The translations under genes were made by a program, and so were the position numbers. The notes below the pieces were generated by a model, which ran no database searches, was not told the DNA's origin, and was given only the letters and a program-made list of their open reading frames with translations. Of a stretch of DNA of 64,000 nucleotides, positions 47,927 through 59,654 are shown piece after piece; the stretch's first letter is position 1; every line of letters begins with the position of its first letter. The stretch is from Cydia pomonella (taxonomy: Eukaryota; Arthropoda; Insecta; Lepidoptera; Tortricidae): NCBI RefSeq assembly GCF_033807575.1, contig NC_084703.1, positions 5,890,001-5,954,000 of the forward strand. Reading direction: 5' to 3'.

Positions 47927-48110
47927 TCACAAATGTAAACGGGCTAGGTGTCCCTGCAGCTTAGCTTCAGTAGTGAACGCCCGGTAACAGATTCTGCACT
48001 TGGGGCTGTCGGGCGAGTGGTGGTACAGCTCGTGGCTTCGCAGTTGCGCCACGGACGGGAATCGACGCCCGCAACTGCAGTCCGTCGCGCCGACGGGATG
48101 CACCGTGGTC
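47927..48110 (-). CDS. C2H2 zinc-finger protein, terminal exon (end of finger 5, fingers 6-7)
   Basis: Downstream exon of the same gene. The acceptor is GCTCTCAG just above 48110. The exon's first base G completes the split Arg codon (AG+G). The join reads C182-x2-C185-x12-H198-R-T-T-V-H203, so the intron interrupts finger 5 and correct splicing restores C-x2-C-x12-H-x4-H. Finger 6 is shortened at its first knuckle (C210-S-C212, then H225 and H230: CSCGRRFPSVAQLRSHELYHH in outline). Finger 7 is C237/C240/H253/H258, ending QGHLARLHL and a TGA stop at 47927-47929. Total from the Met is 259 residues. Finger 7 is the parent of the cassette array directly downstream. No AATAAA lies close after the stop; the nearest clear one on this strand is near 45829, beyond the array, so the 3' UTR could run through it. 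Confidence 0.82.
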
Positions 48111-48552
48111 CTGAGAGCAATTTGTATATTTTAGTTAATATTGAACTAGCAAAAGTCGCGGTCGATTTTTAACTAAACAAAGATAGTAGTAGATGGCTAA
48201 ATTAAAACACTAAACTATCAGAAGTGCTTACAAATGCTAATATTAAACTGATTTTGAAAGCATGTATTTGAGGGATGGACATAGCTTACTTTATTTTTGG
48301 TATTAAATAAAGGGGTAGGTAATGAGAGCGGACACGCTAGTACATCCAAGTATTTGACTTTGCAACCGCTAGCTTTTAGCTTAATCATTGTTTGAAGTTA
48401 CAAAAAGAGACGATAAAATGTAATACTATGTAATTGAAAGAATTACTGTATATCGAAGAGTTATATATAAATATAAAGCAGGGTACGTAAACTCCCATAT
48501 GTAAGTTGCTCATACTCAGTGTTTAAGCTATAAAAACTTTCGTGATACTAAC
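48111..48552 (-). other. Intron of the zinc-finger gene
   Basis: A 442-bp AT-rich intron with donor GTTAGT and acceptor GCTCTCAG. It separates the two halves of finger 5. No repeat or other gene was recognised inside it. Confidence 0.75.
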
Positions 48553-49148
48553 CTGTGGTTGATTAAATTCACTTCACTGACGAACTCCCGACGACAGATC
48601 GTGCACCAGTGGCCAGTCTTCGAAGGGTGCATGTACTTCACATGATTCCTCAAAGACACCAGCGAAGCGTAGACATTCCCACAAACGTCACACACTATCT
48701 TCACCATTTTGCACACCTCATTGTGCTTTGCCAGCAACTCGGCGTCCTCAAACGTCTTGTAGCACACGGGACATCGGTGCCCCATGTGCATGTATCGCTC
48801 GTGCTTCGCTAGACTTAGCCGCGAAGGATATATTTTGTTACATGTATCACACTTGCTCTTTACCGTGTCAGTATGCTTTAGAAGCATATGCTTCTGTAAC
48901 GTGCTCCGGGTTTTGTATATTTTGCTGCAGAGACTACAAGTGTGTCTTTGTATAGTAAGTCGTTTTCTCAAAGGTTTTTTTCTAGCTTTTTTCTCTGGTT
49001 TAGAAGGCGATTTTAACTCTTTGTGTTCATCGTTTTCCATATCTTGAGTCATTATGTCGTGCAAAAACAACGTCGATGTACGTAAATGTTCATCAATGAT
49101 ATCACTATCCAAACGCTCTACCAACACTTCAACTTCAGCATTGTCCAT
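48553..49148 (-). CDS. C2H2 zinc-finger protein, upstream exon (fingers 1-5)
   Basis: Coding exon of a zinc-finger protein, probably a nuclear DNA-binding regulator (inference from the family). From the Met at 49148: an acidic N-terminus (residues 1-45), a Lys/Arg-rich stretch (about 48-66, KPEKKARKKPLRKR, a likely nuclear localisation signal), then fingers. Finger 1 has C71/C74/H87/H92, finger 2 C100/C103/H116/H121, finger 3 C126/C129/H142/C146 (C2HC), finger 4 C153/C156/H169/H174. Finger 5 starts C182/C185/H198 and is finished by the next exon. H-x4-H spacing is usual here. The donor GTTAGT follows base 48553. The frame stays open upstream of the Met, and TTTCAG acceptors lie at about 49154 and 49166. 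The true protein may therefore start in an unseen upstream exon (for example one encoding a ZAD domain). I do not recognise the orthologue. Confidence 0.85.
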
Positions 49149-49228
49149 TTTTACTGAAATGTAAGCTGAAATATAAAAAGTATATAGTAAATGTTCACTT
49201 CACGAGTTATGAATGAAATGTCAAGCTA

Positions 49229-49456
49229 AAAAAAAACGGACAAGTGCGAGTCGGACTCTCCCACCGAGGGTTCCGTACTTTTTAGTATTTGTTGTTATAG
49301 CGGCAACAGAAATACCTACATCATCTGTGAAAATTTCAACTGTCTATGTATCACGGTTCATGAGATACAGCCTGGTGACAGACGGACGGACGGACGGACA
49401 GCGGAGTCTTAGTAATAGGGTCCCGTTTTACCCTTTGGGTACGGAACCCTAAAAAA
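49229..49456. mobile_element. Dispersed repeat (GGACAAGTGCGAGTCGGACT)
   Basis: Runs from AAAAAAACGGACAAGTGCG to TTTGGGTACGGAACCCTAAAA, including GAGGGTTCCGTACTTTTTAG, ATCACGGTTCATGAGATACA and a GACGGACG run (49379-49399). This is one of the commonest lepidopteran interspersed repeats by recollection. A fragment of its end (CGGAACCCTAAAAA) sits at 4613-4626. It lies just upstream of the zinc-finger exon. Confidence 0.7.
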
Positions 49457-50234
49457 GAATTGCGGTTAAAAAAAAGTTCTTTTTTTCGGCCACTGATTGA
49501 GGTCGACTATTTAGCTACTTAAAGAGGCATTACCTTTCTTTGATTTCAAAATATTCTTTATTGAATTTATTTATTTGTGTGAAACTGACAACGATTTTTT
49601 TGTGAGGAACTTATTGCAATGTAGAAATAAACAAAAAACATTTAGTATGTAAAAATGGTTATGTACAAACATTTATTTACCAAGAACACTGAACATTATA
49701 CAAACGAAATTCTTAGACTTGGAACTCAAATGGAAACAGAGTTTTGCTAAATAAGATAGATATATACCCCACTGACTGATATATTGAATGAATTATGTAA
49801 ACTTGCTACGCCGCCCGGGTTCGTACTGTAAATTTCAAGCAATCGACCTAGGCTAAATATTATCCGACGTGGCTGTCTGATTCTGGGCGGAAACAACATT
49901 TCACTCGAAGCATTAAATGCTCAATTACAATAATTCTACTACTGAACAATTGTAGGACAATTTAAGTTTTAACTTACGGGTCATATGTTCTGTAAACCAC
50001 GGTGAGATTGTGTTGTCAATCGTGCTCTTTTTGAAAATTAATAAATAAAATGCTTTGTTAGATGAACTTACTGTAGTGCCTTTGAAAATAATGCAATTTT
50101 CAATAAACAAAACGCGGCAAAACTATTTTTTTATGCAAACCGCACTGGGTTTATGGCTTGTTTTTTTTTAATTTATTCTTGACCATGGATAAAAGTCCTT
50201 CAGTCGTATTCATAAAATGAATTTTGGTACAATT

Positions 50235-50652
50235 AGTGTTGCCAGGTGAGCGGAAGATAATTATCATATATGAGTGTCAATATTATCGTACCGATGAAAA
50301 ATTATCGCACGCCTATCAAAAAGGCCAAGGTGTCCAATGTATAATCAAAGAAAACGCAATTTTCGTTTAAATTGTGTAAAAATTGGTTTTATAAATTTGT
50401 GTATCTTTGATAGGACCAAACGGTTTACAGGAAATTCCGACATTTTAAACCAAGCAGCCGATCACCCAAAGGGACTAATTGTAGCTTGTTTCTGAGTGAG
50501 TGTCAAATATTGCTTCAAATACTAGACTTTTTGGGTGGCATCCTCCAAGGGCTGAAATTATCGTACTTTTGCGCGCAATAATGCTCTTTGGAACATACAT
50601 CGTACGGAAGCCCAAAAACGTGTATGATCATGATCGTACACCTGGCAACACT
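50235..50652. mobile_element. MITE with AGTGTTGCCAGGTG ends
   Basis: AGTGTTGCCAGGTG at the left pairs with CACCTGGCAACACT at the right. Inner ATTATCGTAC / GTACGATAAT-like arms are imperfect. Length 418 bp, with no gene. Confidence 0.65.
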
Positions 50653-50694
50653 GGGTGCAATACGCATTCAGTTGTTGTCAATGTTGCCATAATT

Positions 50695-50890
50695 TTTTTT
50701 TTTTAATTCTTTATTTATATATTGAGGGATTTTAAACAAATGCCACCCTCATAGTGGCTCTCTAACAAAACTACACCAGGTTAATTTTCACTATTTCTAC
50801 GTGCTATGATATCGATAACCATAGAATAAAGGAGCCCAGCCTCTTCCGAAGCTGGGGCCATAATTGTAGGTAAAGTAGACTGGCCAATTT
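50695..50890 (-). mobile_element. Probable LINE 3' tail
   Basis: A T run followed by TTCTTTATTTATATATTGAG and a long AT-rich antisense-like stretch suggests a poly-A-ended 3' end. No protein motif is visible. Confidence 0.3.
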
Positions 50891-51809
50891 TTTTTTTAAT
50901 AGCCGTGCATCCAACCTTGAATAACTATTATAAATAATCTGTGACTAAACGATTACATCAAAGAGTAAAGTAAGTATATAGGAAAAGAGAGCCCTCCTGA
51001 AGCATTTTAAGGAAACTAATTTCGAAGCGCTATCTCTAATTTGCATCCGAAACTAGCTATGTATGTGTGCGTGCACATCTACATATGCATCCGTATGTGT
51101 AATTTCGTACTACATAATATTAGGTCGACTTGGGTGGTTTACAAGTTAATTTTTTGTTTGATTTCTTGTAACTTTGATACTTTTTTTGTTTGAAAGATAT
51201 CAAGCAGCAGATATAAAGCTCTAAGCCATACTGCCTTGTCATCAACAGTTGCTAGGTAACAACATTATGAATAAAGCTAGGTCTTGACATACGAGGTATA
51301 TGCAACCTTCTTCATGTTGTATTCTTGCCTTTAAATTGTACCAATTTTATAGTGACATTTGGTGATGTGGTTTGCACAATCGGTTGTCAACTTTACGCAA
51401 AAGTACGTTATCGGATCCCATTAACAGAAACCGCCGCCATCTTTACTAATGTTAACTACATTTCTAAGTGTCGCCCCCCTGGATTACACAGACGCACCAT
51501 TGGTGTCACCGTCTGTAGACAAAAACGGCAAATTTAAAAAATGCAGGTGCGAAGGGATATCGTGCCATAGAAAAAAAGGAAAATAAACTTTAGGGAATAT
51601 TGACAGTTTTAGTACCCAACAAATTTAGATTTTTTTTAAATTTTATATAACAAACCATTCATATTGACGGACGGACGACCTTAGGAGTCCGTTTAATTGA
51701 ATCCGAAGCCAGCAAGTAGCCTTCCAGCCGAGGCATATATAGAGCTTTACACAAAAATGGTGCAAGATATATAAATATAATAAAAATATTTTACAGAAAC
51801 AACGTGCTT

Positions 51810-51998
51810 ACGTATATATATATATATATATAGTTTGTCAAAGGGCTATCTCATTTCAAACATAGACAGAGGGAGTCATACTATCTTTGTCTTACACTAG
51901 TACTAGCATCCAAAAGAAAAGGATGAGTATAGTTTTTATTGTTCTTATTTACTGACAAATTGGTTTGACCAACTTATATATATATATATATATATTCA
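51810..51998. mobile_element. Short repeat set between two TA microsatellites
   Basis: TATATA runs at 51811-51831 and 51975-51995 bracket about 140 bp that includes GGGCTATCTCATTTCAAACA and ATCCAAAAGAAAAGGATGAG. It resembles a known moth repeat that inserts at TA. Confidence 0.55.
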
Positions 51999-52361
51999 AT
52001 TATTCACAGAAAAAAGTAAAAACAAAAGGAAATATTTGATTTGCCGCCTTTTTCTTTTCTTTAATAAAAAAAATTGAAGAGTATTTTTCTGCCGAAAATA
52101 CGCCAACCTATTTGAGACGCCTAAATAGTCGCTGTTCAACATGATGTAATAAGTACTGATAATCAATTTGACTGTTTAATGGACTTAATTTTTTATGGCC
52201 ATTTCAACTTTTTAAAAGTTTGGAACTCAACAAATAGAATACATATATACCGATGTATGCAACATTGCAGTCCTATTTTTTAACCAGAAAAGTCGAATTT
52301 TACGTCTAGTTGTGAAAATAAAATTGTCACTTACACAATACACAGTATTCAGACTAATTTA

Positions 52362-52502
52362 CTATACTCGGGCACACCCACTTTGTCAGTAGAAGAAGGC
52401 AACAAATTGAAAAACGGTAGGCGCGATTTTACTTCCCTTCCAAATTGATATTTATTCGCGCCCTTTTCTACTGACAAAGTACTGGGGGTGTGTTTGAGTA
52501 TG
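52362..52502. mobile_element. Palindromic MITE with CTTTGTCAGTAGAA arms
   Basis: CTATACTCGGGCACACCCA and CTTTGTCAGTAGAA at the left are inverted as TTCTACTGACAAAG and GGGTGTGTTTGAGTATGG at the right. Confidence 0.68.
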
Positions 52503-53018
52503 GTATGTCTAAAAAAATAGCTCAATAAATAAGAACAATTACATAGACTCTAGATTCAGCTGTTGCTGAAAATTAATATATCTGAAGTGTCGCTATCGAT
52601 GCGGTTGTCTATGCAAGGTAACAAGCAGGGACGTCTATTTTAAATTCTCCATTAGGAACACAATCCAAAAACACCTTGCTTGACTATACGAGTCAGTTTT
52701 TCATAAAAAGAACCTACGATATTGGAGTGCCGAGAAATGTGGTCACGAAAGCGTGCTAGTGCAACGCACCATTTTCATTTTTCTTTTACACTTGTTCTAC
52801 TTTTAAGATTCGTCATCTTTCTAGGTTGTGTGATCATGTCACATACATTTGCTTGACGCTTTTTTCACTAAGAAATTTGGAATCGAAAAAAATCTTTATA
52901 AATTACTTCTGCCCAGCCATGGCCGTCTAAAAACCGTTGTGAATAAAAAAATGGATTTCTCGCTTATTTTATTGTCATAATTGGATGGGTGACTTGTAAG
53001 TACAAAATTAAAAGACAA

Positions 53019-53165
53019 TCAGACCAAGATAAGATGGCTGCGATTTTACAGCCTAGGCAGTGCAAGTGTTATTTGAAACGTCAAATTTCTATGAAATTAT
53101 GACGTTTACTTAATACGTGCACAAGCTGGGCTACCAAAATCGCTGCTTACTTATCCTGGTCTGAC
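53019..53165. mobile_element. 147-bp palindromic MITE with TCAGACCAAGATAAG ends
   Basis: TCAGACCAAGATAAG at the left pairs with CTTATCCTGGTCTGA at the right. The inner arms ATTTGAAACGTCA and TGACGTTTACTTAA are also paired. Confidence 0.72.
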
Positions 53166-53289
53166 TCTAGTATTGTTTCAATTTCGGTTCCAATTTTTTT
53201 TGTGAAGTGTCAAATTCAATAATAGTCGGTTGCTACGCCTTATCGCATAAATTAAGTGGCCAGCTAATTTTGATGGTACGTGTTTTTGG

Positions 53290-53404
53290 GTTCTTTATCG
53301 GGCAGTGAGAGCACACGCGCTCCGTTCTCCGCCGGGCAGGACCAATCGCCGGCTGACGCGCAACGAGAGTCGGTACCACTCCGGTGAGTCACATAAAGAA
53401 CCTA
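53290..53404. promoter_or_regulatory. CpG-rich patch, possible untranslated exon or MITE
   Basis: A local GC-rich stretch with CpG runs (CACGCGCTCCGTTCTCCGCC), an ACCAATCG CCAAT-like box and a GTGAGT donor-like site at about 53383. This could be a 5' untranslated exon of a + strand gene such as DIP2. Against this, GGTTCTTTAT and ATAAAGAACC flank it as an 11-bp inverted repeat, which fits a small transposon. I cannot decide. Confidence 0.2.
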
Positions 53405-55345
53405 ACGCCATGGAGGTGTGATGTCATTGGTGCATTTTGTTTTTTTTTTTTCCTTTCGGGTGCTAGGTTTTCTTCCGGTTGGGTCTTCTTTCATTCCTTT
53501 TGTCATTTTAATTTTAGGTTTCCATTTTTCTACTGTTTTTACTACGTAGATTTTACCGATCTTTCTGATCATTGGAGGACACAACTTATAACCGGTACAA
53601 CTTGTTCATGAGGCAGCTTTCTATTTGCGTGTTAGGCTTATGCAAAAATAAATAGACTTGCATTCAAGTGGTCATAAAACTACGACTTTATAAATTGTAT
53701 ACATACAATACCTACTTAAAATGATTAAAAGAAACTCAATTCTAATTTCAATATCTCGTTTTCAAGACTTTCAAGAGTGATATATTTTACTTTTTTTATA
53801 GTTTTTTTTTAAATAATACATTTGTGTAAATAAATTACTATTTACTTTTAGAAATATAGGTATAAATCATTGACATGCGAATAAAACAATTGTGCAAATA
53901 CAAATAAACAAACTGTTAGCTATTGCCCGCATAAGTGATTCCTACTTTTTTCTAAAATGGGAATGTTCTGGCGGATAACATTTCTTCATGTAATTTTTTT
54001 ATGTCCTTGAGGCCTATTTGCAGAATAAATATGAATTTAGAATGCTCCATTCAACACTATTTCAACCGAACATTTGCCTTCTATCTCGGTAAATAGCCCA
54101 GTGTTTGCCGTTTGAGACCAATCGGCACCAGCCGTTTGACTCAAAGGTGTCACAAACGGCTCGAGTCCTGTTGACAGCCGGTGTACAGGCGATAATCGGC
54201 AAACTGCGCTGGCAATCTGGCTTTGACTCGACTGACGTTAGATGTTAACCCGTTGGATACTAATATCTTAGCAAGTGAAGGCAAAACTTATGGAGTGTGG
54301 AATTAAAGCTGAAACTATTAAATTCATAACTCAGAAGCTGCAGTAGATTATGCTTCGGGCTTCTTTGATTGAGTTTTGAAGAGATCTTAAGTAAACCAAA
54401 GGCAAGGCTCTCTTGATAGAACAGTATACGGATCTCGCTCTGATTTAATTTATCCATAAAACTCGCTAAAGAAAATACCAAAAGGACTACCCCAAAAAAT
54501 ACGCCAAGCGGGAAAGCATATTAGCCATGAACAAAATGTATGAATACAAGTTATAATAAATAGGAATCGTATTAAGCTGGTTCTACGAAACATAAAGAAA
54601 ATCTTGGTCGAGAGATATCTCGATTCTAAATTAATTCTCGAATTGGAATGCGTTTATGTGAGCGAACGCGCCCCAAATGATTGTTCTGAAACGATTAAAC
54701 TTGTCTTAAGAATTCTAGCTTATTATACGTAGATAGCTATAGTTGCATTGTATGTATGAAATGAAATGAATTTAAACGAATCACACTTACACCAAACGGG
54801 TTATGTAAATTATCACTTAAATTGGACTGGTTTCTGATTCAAAGTCAACCCTTCAAATGAATATTCCCACTTAGGTATTGTACCATTCAAATAGGTCTTT
54901 GTCCCTTGTCGCTTTTGTCGCAAAGTAGTGTCCTTTTGTTACAAAGTGATGTGGCACACTCAGGGATGTCAACAGACAAGTTGTGAACACTTTGTGGTCA
55001 TAACAAAATCAGAATAAAGATTTGAACATACCAAATATGTTTAAACTCCTCTATGTATTTTTTTCAGCGATATCTGGGAAGAGTTATTAGCCAGTTATCC
55101 AGGCCAGTTATCTTTCCAATGACGATTCTTCGAATTCGATTGATGTCTCCTGAGGGGCGATTTTTGAATTTCGATCGCTTGATTTAGTATTCTCCCTTCA
55201 CTACTTATCTCCAGTAATAGGCATTCAAATTCTAATAGAATGGTCAATACAACTCGATTCCCAGGTTCTATGACTCGTATTTAAATAAAAGCATTACGCT
55301 GACTTTTGAGTGAAAAACCGAGCGCTCGAACTTAAATAATCGGCC

Positions 55346-55437
55346 CTGTCTCTTCTAAAAGAAAACAATAGATAATTTGAATAGAATTATTATAAAAATT
55401 ACCTAAGCAAGGAAGGGTACCTTTTAGAAGAGAGTTT
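55346..55437. repeat. Short inverted repeat with CTCTTCTAAAAG arms
   Basis: CTCTTCTAAAAG at the left and CTTTTAGAAGAG at the right enclose about 65 bp. No other signal. Confidence 0.4.
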
Positions 55438-56784
55438 TTCATAAAGAATAAATTCTCTGGACAATATTGCCCTTTAACAATGTGGCATCAAAAATAATTT
55501 TTATTTAATTACTTACCTAACTGGTCAGGTATAAACCGAGTGAACCTTCTGTATGTTAGTACTAGTGTTTAATCTATGATATAATCGGATCTTTCATAGT
55601 AGAATTCCTGCCAGGTTTTATTATTAAAAATACAATTGCATACTTCGAATACGAACATTATCAAATTGTTTCGTAAATTCAGTCCAACTTCATTAGTCGA
55701 TAGCAAATAAAAGTAAAAAGAGGCATCCAAAAACGAATAATTCACTTATGAAATGCCGTATAGGTACTCGTGATAAATGTGCGAATTAAAAAGATGATTA
55801 AAGCCTTAGTTTCGAAGATTTCAAGTGTCTCTTTCTTGTCTGCTGGAAATACGACCGTAACTTTGGGTACTTAAAGATTATTTTAGAACATTTTTTATTA
55901 TTTGTTGAATACATGTGTCGCACAAGTGTCGAGCCATACGTGGTTGCTGGCTGTAATTCCGGCTGCATATTAAGGCGCTCTTCACATTAGATGCGGGTAT
56001 TGACGGTTGTCTTGCTCGCGCACAGGAACGGAGTGCGGGTCCGGATCAGTGTGAAAACCGCGTAAAGTCTGCCGGTGCACAGCTCACATATAGTCTGGCT
56101 AACCAGTTCTGTCAGAAGAAATAGGCAACCTTAAAGAATTTCACGCTCAAGGCGTGTATTTCGATTATTTAACTCCAATTAGAGATATTCGGGTTATTCA
56201 CAAGTCCGCAGTGAACATTATAATTACGAGTAATTTATGCGTTAGACCATTCACACTGTTATTGTGTTCGCCATCCATTTTGTCAACTTGCTTAGCGTAT
56301 CGGCTCTGTCAAACCTGTGGCAAAAATGGATACCTACCTCTCGCGTCGAACGATAGTTCCTATGACGGTTGTTTTTATTCTCTAGTGTTTCGTTGTCCCG
56401 TAAAATGTTTGTAGACATTTTTTGCAAGTTTTAAGCGCAGAAATTTGTTTAGAAACGTAGCATTTAAGTAATAAAAATTTCTTCAATTATTTTTTAAATA
56501 CATTCAACCCAAAGGGACTTGAAAAGGACTGTCATATAGACCATCACTCGTCGCGAGAGGTAAGAGTATAGCGTATTGGCTCTGTCAAACCAGCATAAAT
56601 GATAAAAATTGATATCTGATGAAGTTCTATTTTCAAAGTTTGCATAATAGGTACGAGCGCTAGGTAGCACCACACATAGAGGCCTTTCACAATAGTGAAT
56701 AGAGGCGAGCGCGCAGCGAGTTCACCGCGAGCGTGCATCGATTGCGCTGCGTACTAAAGATACAGGGTGCATAGACAATGCCAA

Positions 56785-56960
56785 TAATTAACGCTCCGTA
56801 GCGAACGAAACGCAACTGTTTTTGTCGCACTAGTATGGAAGAGTGATTGAGCGCCTAACCTTTAGGCGTACTCCCATATTAAAGGCCCACGCATTTATAA
56901 CCTCTTTGGTGTTGCGAGTGTATATGGGAGACGGGAAGGGCATCCGCTAGCTGACGCGGT
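56785..56960 (+). mobile_element. Decayed MITE arm and LINE 3' block
   Basis: ACGCTCCGTAGCGAACGAAA (56791) is a common MITE arm. From about 56882, AAAGGCCCACGCATTTATAA and CTCTTTGGTGTTGCGAGTG match, with decay, the LINE 3' block seen at 3390. Confidence 0.4.
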
Positions 56961-57608
56961 TGCACGGAGCTGATGAGCGGGTGAGATATAACTATGCTAT
57001 ACTACGAAGCGTGAACAATTGGCATTTTGTCTACGCACCCTTGGATTCTTTGAAAATACGTTGCACGCTCGCGGCGTAATCGCTACCTGCTCGCGGTATA
57101 AACGTTGCGCGTTCGCGGCGAACTCGATGCTTGCTCGCGTCGCTCTCAATTCGCTCGCAAATCGTCAGTGTTTTAGGGCCCTAAGCCTGAATGTTTGGGT
57201 CACCTGTGCTCTGCGAGTCTTTGCAATGACACCACTGCAGTTATTGTCTGTCCCCTTTTTAAGGATGCCATATGTCTGTTCGCAAGGGCACCTGTCATTC
57301 CTTCCCCTTGAATAGTAACTGTTATTTGAAGTACATTTTACCATATGACAATTATAACTAAAAAAACTTATATAATAACTATTATAGTGGCTCTGCTCTG
57401 TGAGCTGTAATCCTCGTTAATCGCCACGGCTCCGCCATTTTCAAAAATATCCGTGTTGTAACTCCCATGTCTGCAGGGTAGAGGTAATTCCATGCTTTTG
57501 TTTTCTTTTACAATTAATAGGATAATCACTCTTTCAACAAGTAAATCCGATTATCGACGCTACATATAAATTATTGGAAGCTATTTATAGGAAAAAAGCA
57601 ATTATAAC

Positions 57609-58252
57609 TAGAGATGCCCCGAATAGTGCCTTTGGCCGAATACGAGATATTCGTCCTCTCTCTCGACCGAAGCGCCGAATATTCGGCATAAAATGCGAAC
57701 ATTTAGAGTCACATTAATTATGAACATTGTTCGCCGACCAAGCACAACGTTTGCTAAGATTTCTATATGTGACCTTTTTTGCCACCCTTGTGTTATTTCT
57801 AGTCACCATCGCGAGCCCTTTTCACCCTTATAGGAGAAAGAAAGTGTCCTAAAATTCCTATATATTTTGCATACTTTCCTTTTTGTTACCGCCATACAAA
57901 GTATATGGGGAAATGGTAACACAATAGGAATAAATTCTGGGACATTTATCTCATTAGGATCGAAAGAGGTCCTGGTTCTGAGTAGAAAAAAACACAAAAC
58001 TTATGAAAAAATACAGAATTATTAAAAGTGGATTTTTTGTAAGAAACGCTCATTTAATAACTTTCCAAGAATATGTATTAAATATAGTGGTTTTCGGTTA
58101 AGTTTATTGTGTATTTTTTCATTTTAGGTAAGTGCAATAGATATTCGGTATTGGCCGTATCGTAGATGACATTCGGCCGAATACCGAATATTCGGCAAAG
58201 TGGCTGAATAGGCCGAATACCAAATAGTTGCCATATATGCGTGGCATCTCTA
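57609..58252. mobile_element. 644-bp non-autonomous hAT element
   Basis: The ends are TAGAGATGCCCCGAATA and GCGTGGCATCTCTA, flanked by ATTATAAC and ATTATTAC (7 of 8 match). Internal repeats of GGCCGAATA / TATTCGGC lie near both ends. No transposase frame is visible. Confidence 0.75.
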
Positions 58253-59147
58253 ATTATTACTGTAGGTACAGCAATATTGGCGTAATCGATATTGTATCGA
58301 GAGGGGGCTTAATATAGAAAATTAAGTACCTACCCACACTGCTGGCTGATTCTAGAGACAGAAAATTAGGCCGAAACAAAGTTCTTATATGTCCTTTAAA
58401 CAATACCTTAAAACCTGACTTTGATTAGAAACTATTTGATTAAGCGGGCCAAGTCTGTGGTGGGTTTCCACGCGTAATTGGATTCTATTCATCATATGCA
58501 ATCACAGACTAAAAATAACAGATAGAAGATATCGATTCTGTGGGTTTATTTTAGGTTCAATTTTCTTTCCTGCGGACATGCTCAAAGTTCAGTGACACAG
58601 TGAGTAATGACTATTTTTAATGAATCACTTGATAGAAACTATTATTTGCATTCACTTGTTTTAAAATATATTACAGCCTGTTACAATCAACATTGTCTCT
58701 CCTGTGGACAGAAAATAACATTTTATACAAATAATTATTTTATCACCTTTCATACGTATACGGTGGTCAAAAAACGTGGGTTCAAATTTAAACTTCGGTT
58801 GTGTTAAGTGTAGAGCGGACAAAATCGTTCTAGAAAAAATGCAAAAATATGTCTAAAATGTTCGGTCAGGATCCTTATAATACACAGACAAGAGTTCAAA
58901 AGAAAATGAGCTATTTGCATAAGAAATTATCAGAAAATTGGAAATTATAGCCCTTAACTTCGGCTGTGTCAGAAGAGACATGGACCTCAACATGAATTGT
59001 TGTATCTGAATCTATTATGGAAAATCTAGAGACATTTTTAACCAAACACTGTAAACGTGACAGTTAAACGTTACAACACGTTTGATGACTTTCTCCATTC
59101 AGTTAGACCACTTAACGTAAAGCTGCGAGTATCCGACAAGCTGCAGT

Positions 59148-59250
59148 GGCAGCATGGTTGTATTTTTATCACTTGTCACTATGCTCGTCACTTTCGCACT
59201 TACATACTTGTTAGAACGCGACAGGCGATAAAAATGCGACCGTGCTACAG
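59148..59250. mobile_element. MITE (CATGGTCGCATTTTTATC family), copy 2
   Basis: GCATGGTTGTATTTTTATCA at the left and GCGATAAAAATGCGACCGTG at the right. Same centre as copy 1. Confidence 0.72.
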
Positions 59251-59320
59251 CCGCTGATTCACACAAAATTTTACTAATATGCTGTTTTTACTGTCACATG
59301 ATCTGGAGATCAGTGGCTTT

Positions 59321-59650
59321 TATTTTTTTAATACTACGTCGGTGGCAAACAAGCATACAGCCCGCCTGATGGTAAGCAGTCCCCGTAGCCTATGTACGCC
59401 TGCAACTCCAGAGGAGTTACATGCGCGTTGCCGACCCTAAACAAACCCCCCCCCCCCTCGATGAGCTCTGGCAACCTTACTCACCGGCAGGAACACAACA
59501 CTATGAGTAGGGTCTAGTGTTATTTGGCTGCTGTTTTCTGTGTAAGGTGGAGGTACTTCCCCAGTTGGGCTCTGCTCTAGATCTGGAATGACATCCACTG
59601 GCTGTGCCCTACCACACAGAGCGAGATGACATTCACAATGCCCATACCTC
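59321..59650 (-). mobile_element. LINE 3' end (antisense arm of an inverted pair)
   Basis: A T run then ACTACGTCGGTGGCAAACAA, CCTGATGGTAAGCAG, TGCAACTCCAGAGG and GGTTGCC-type sequence form the antisense 3' end of a LINE. It then continues with GAGCTCTGGCAACCTTACTC, CCGGCAGGAACACAAC and CTTCCCCAGTTGGGC. A run of 13 C (59446-59458) interrupts it. From 59454 it is duplicated in inverse orientation to 60028. Confidence 0.75.
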
Positions 59651-59654
59651 TCTT

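Larger units (their letters stand above)
53410..57600. other. Non-coding stretch between zinc-finger gene and DIP2 exons
   Basis: AT-rich with scattered decayed repeats (listed where bounded). Around 56690-57150, GC-rich CGCTCGCGGCG and GCGAGCG words recur on both strands, suggesting an old inverted repeat. No DIP2 5' exon was found here. Confidence 0.45.

Noticed and set aside
48609..49047. Three + strand frames over the zinc-finger exon
   Set aside because: Antisense to the C2H2 exon, with no motif of their own.
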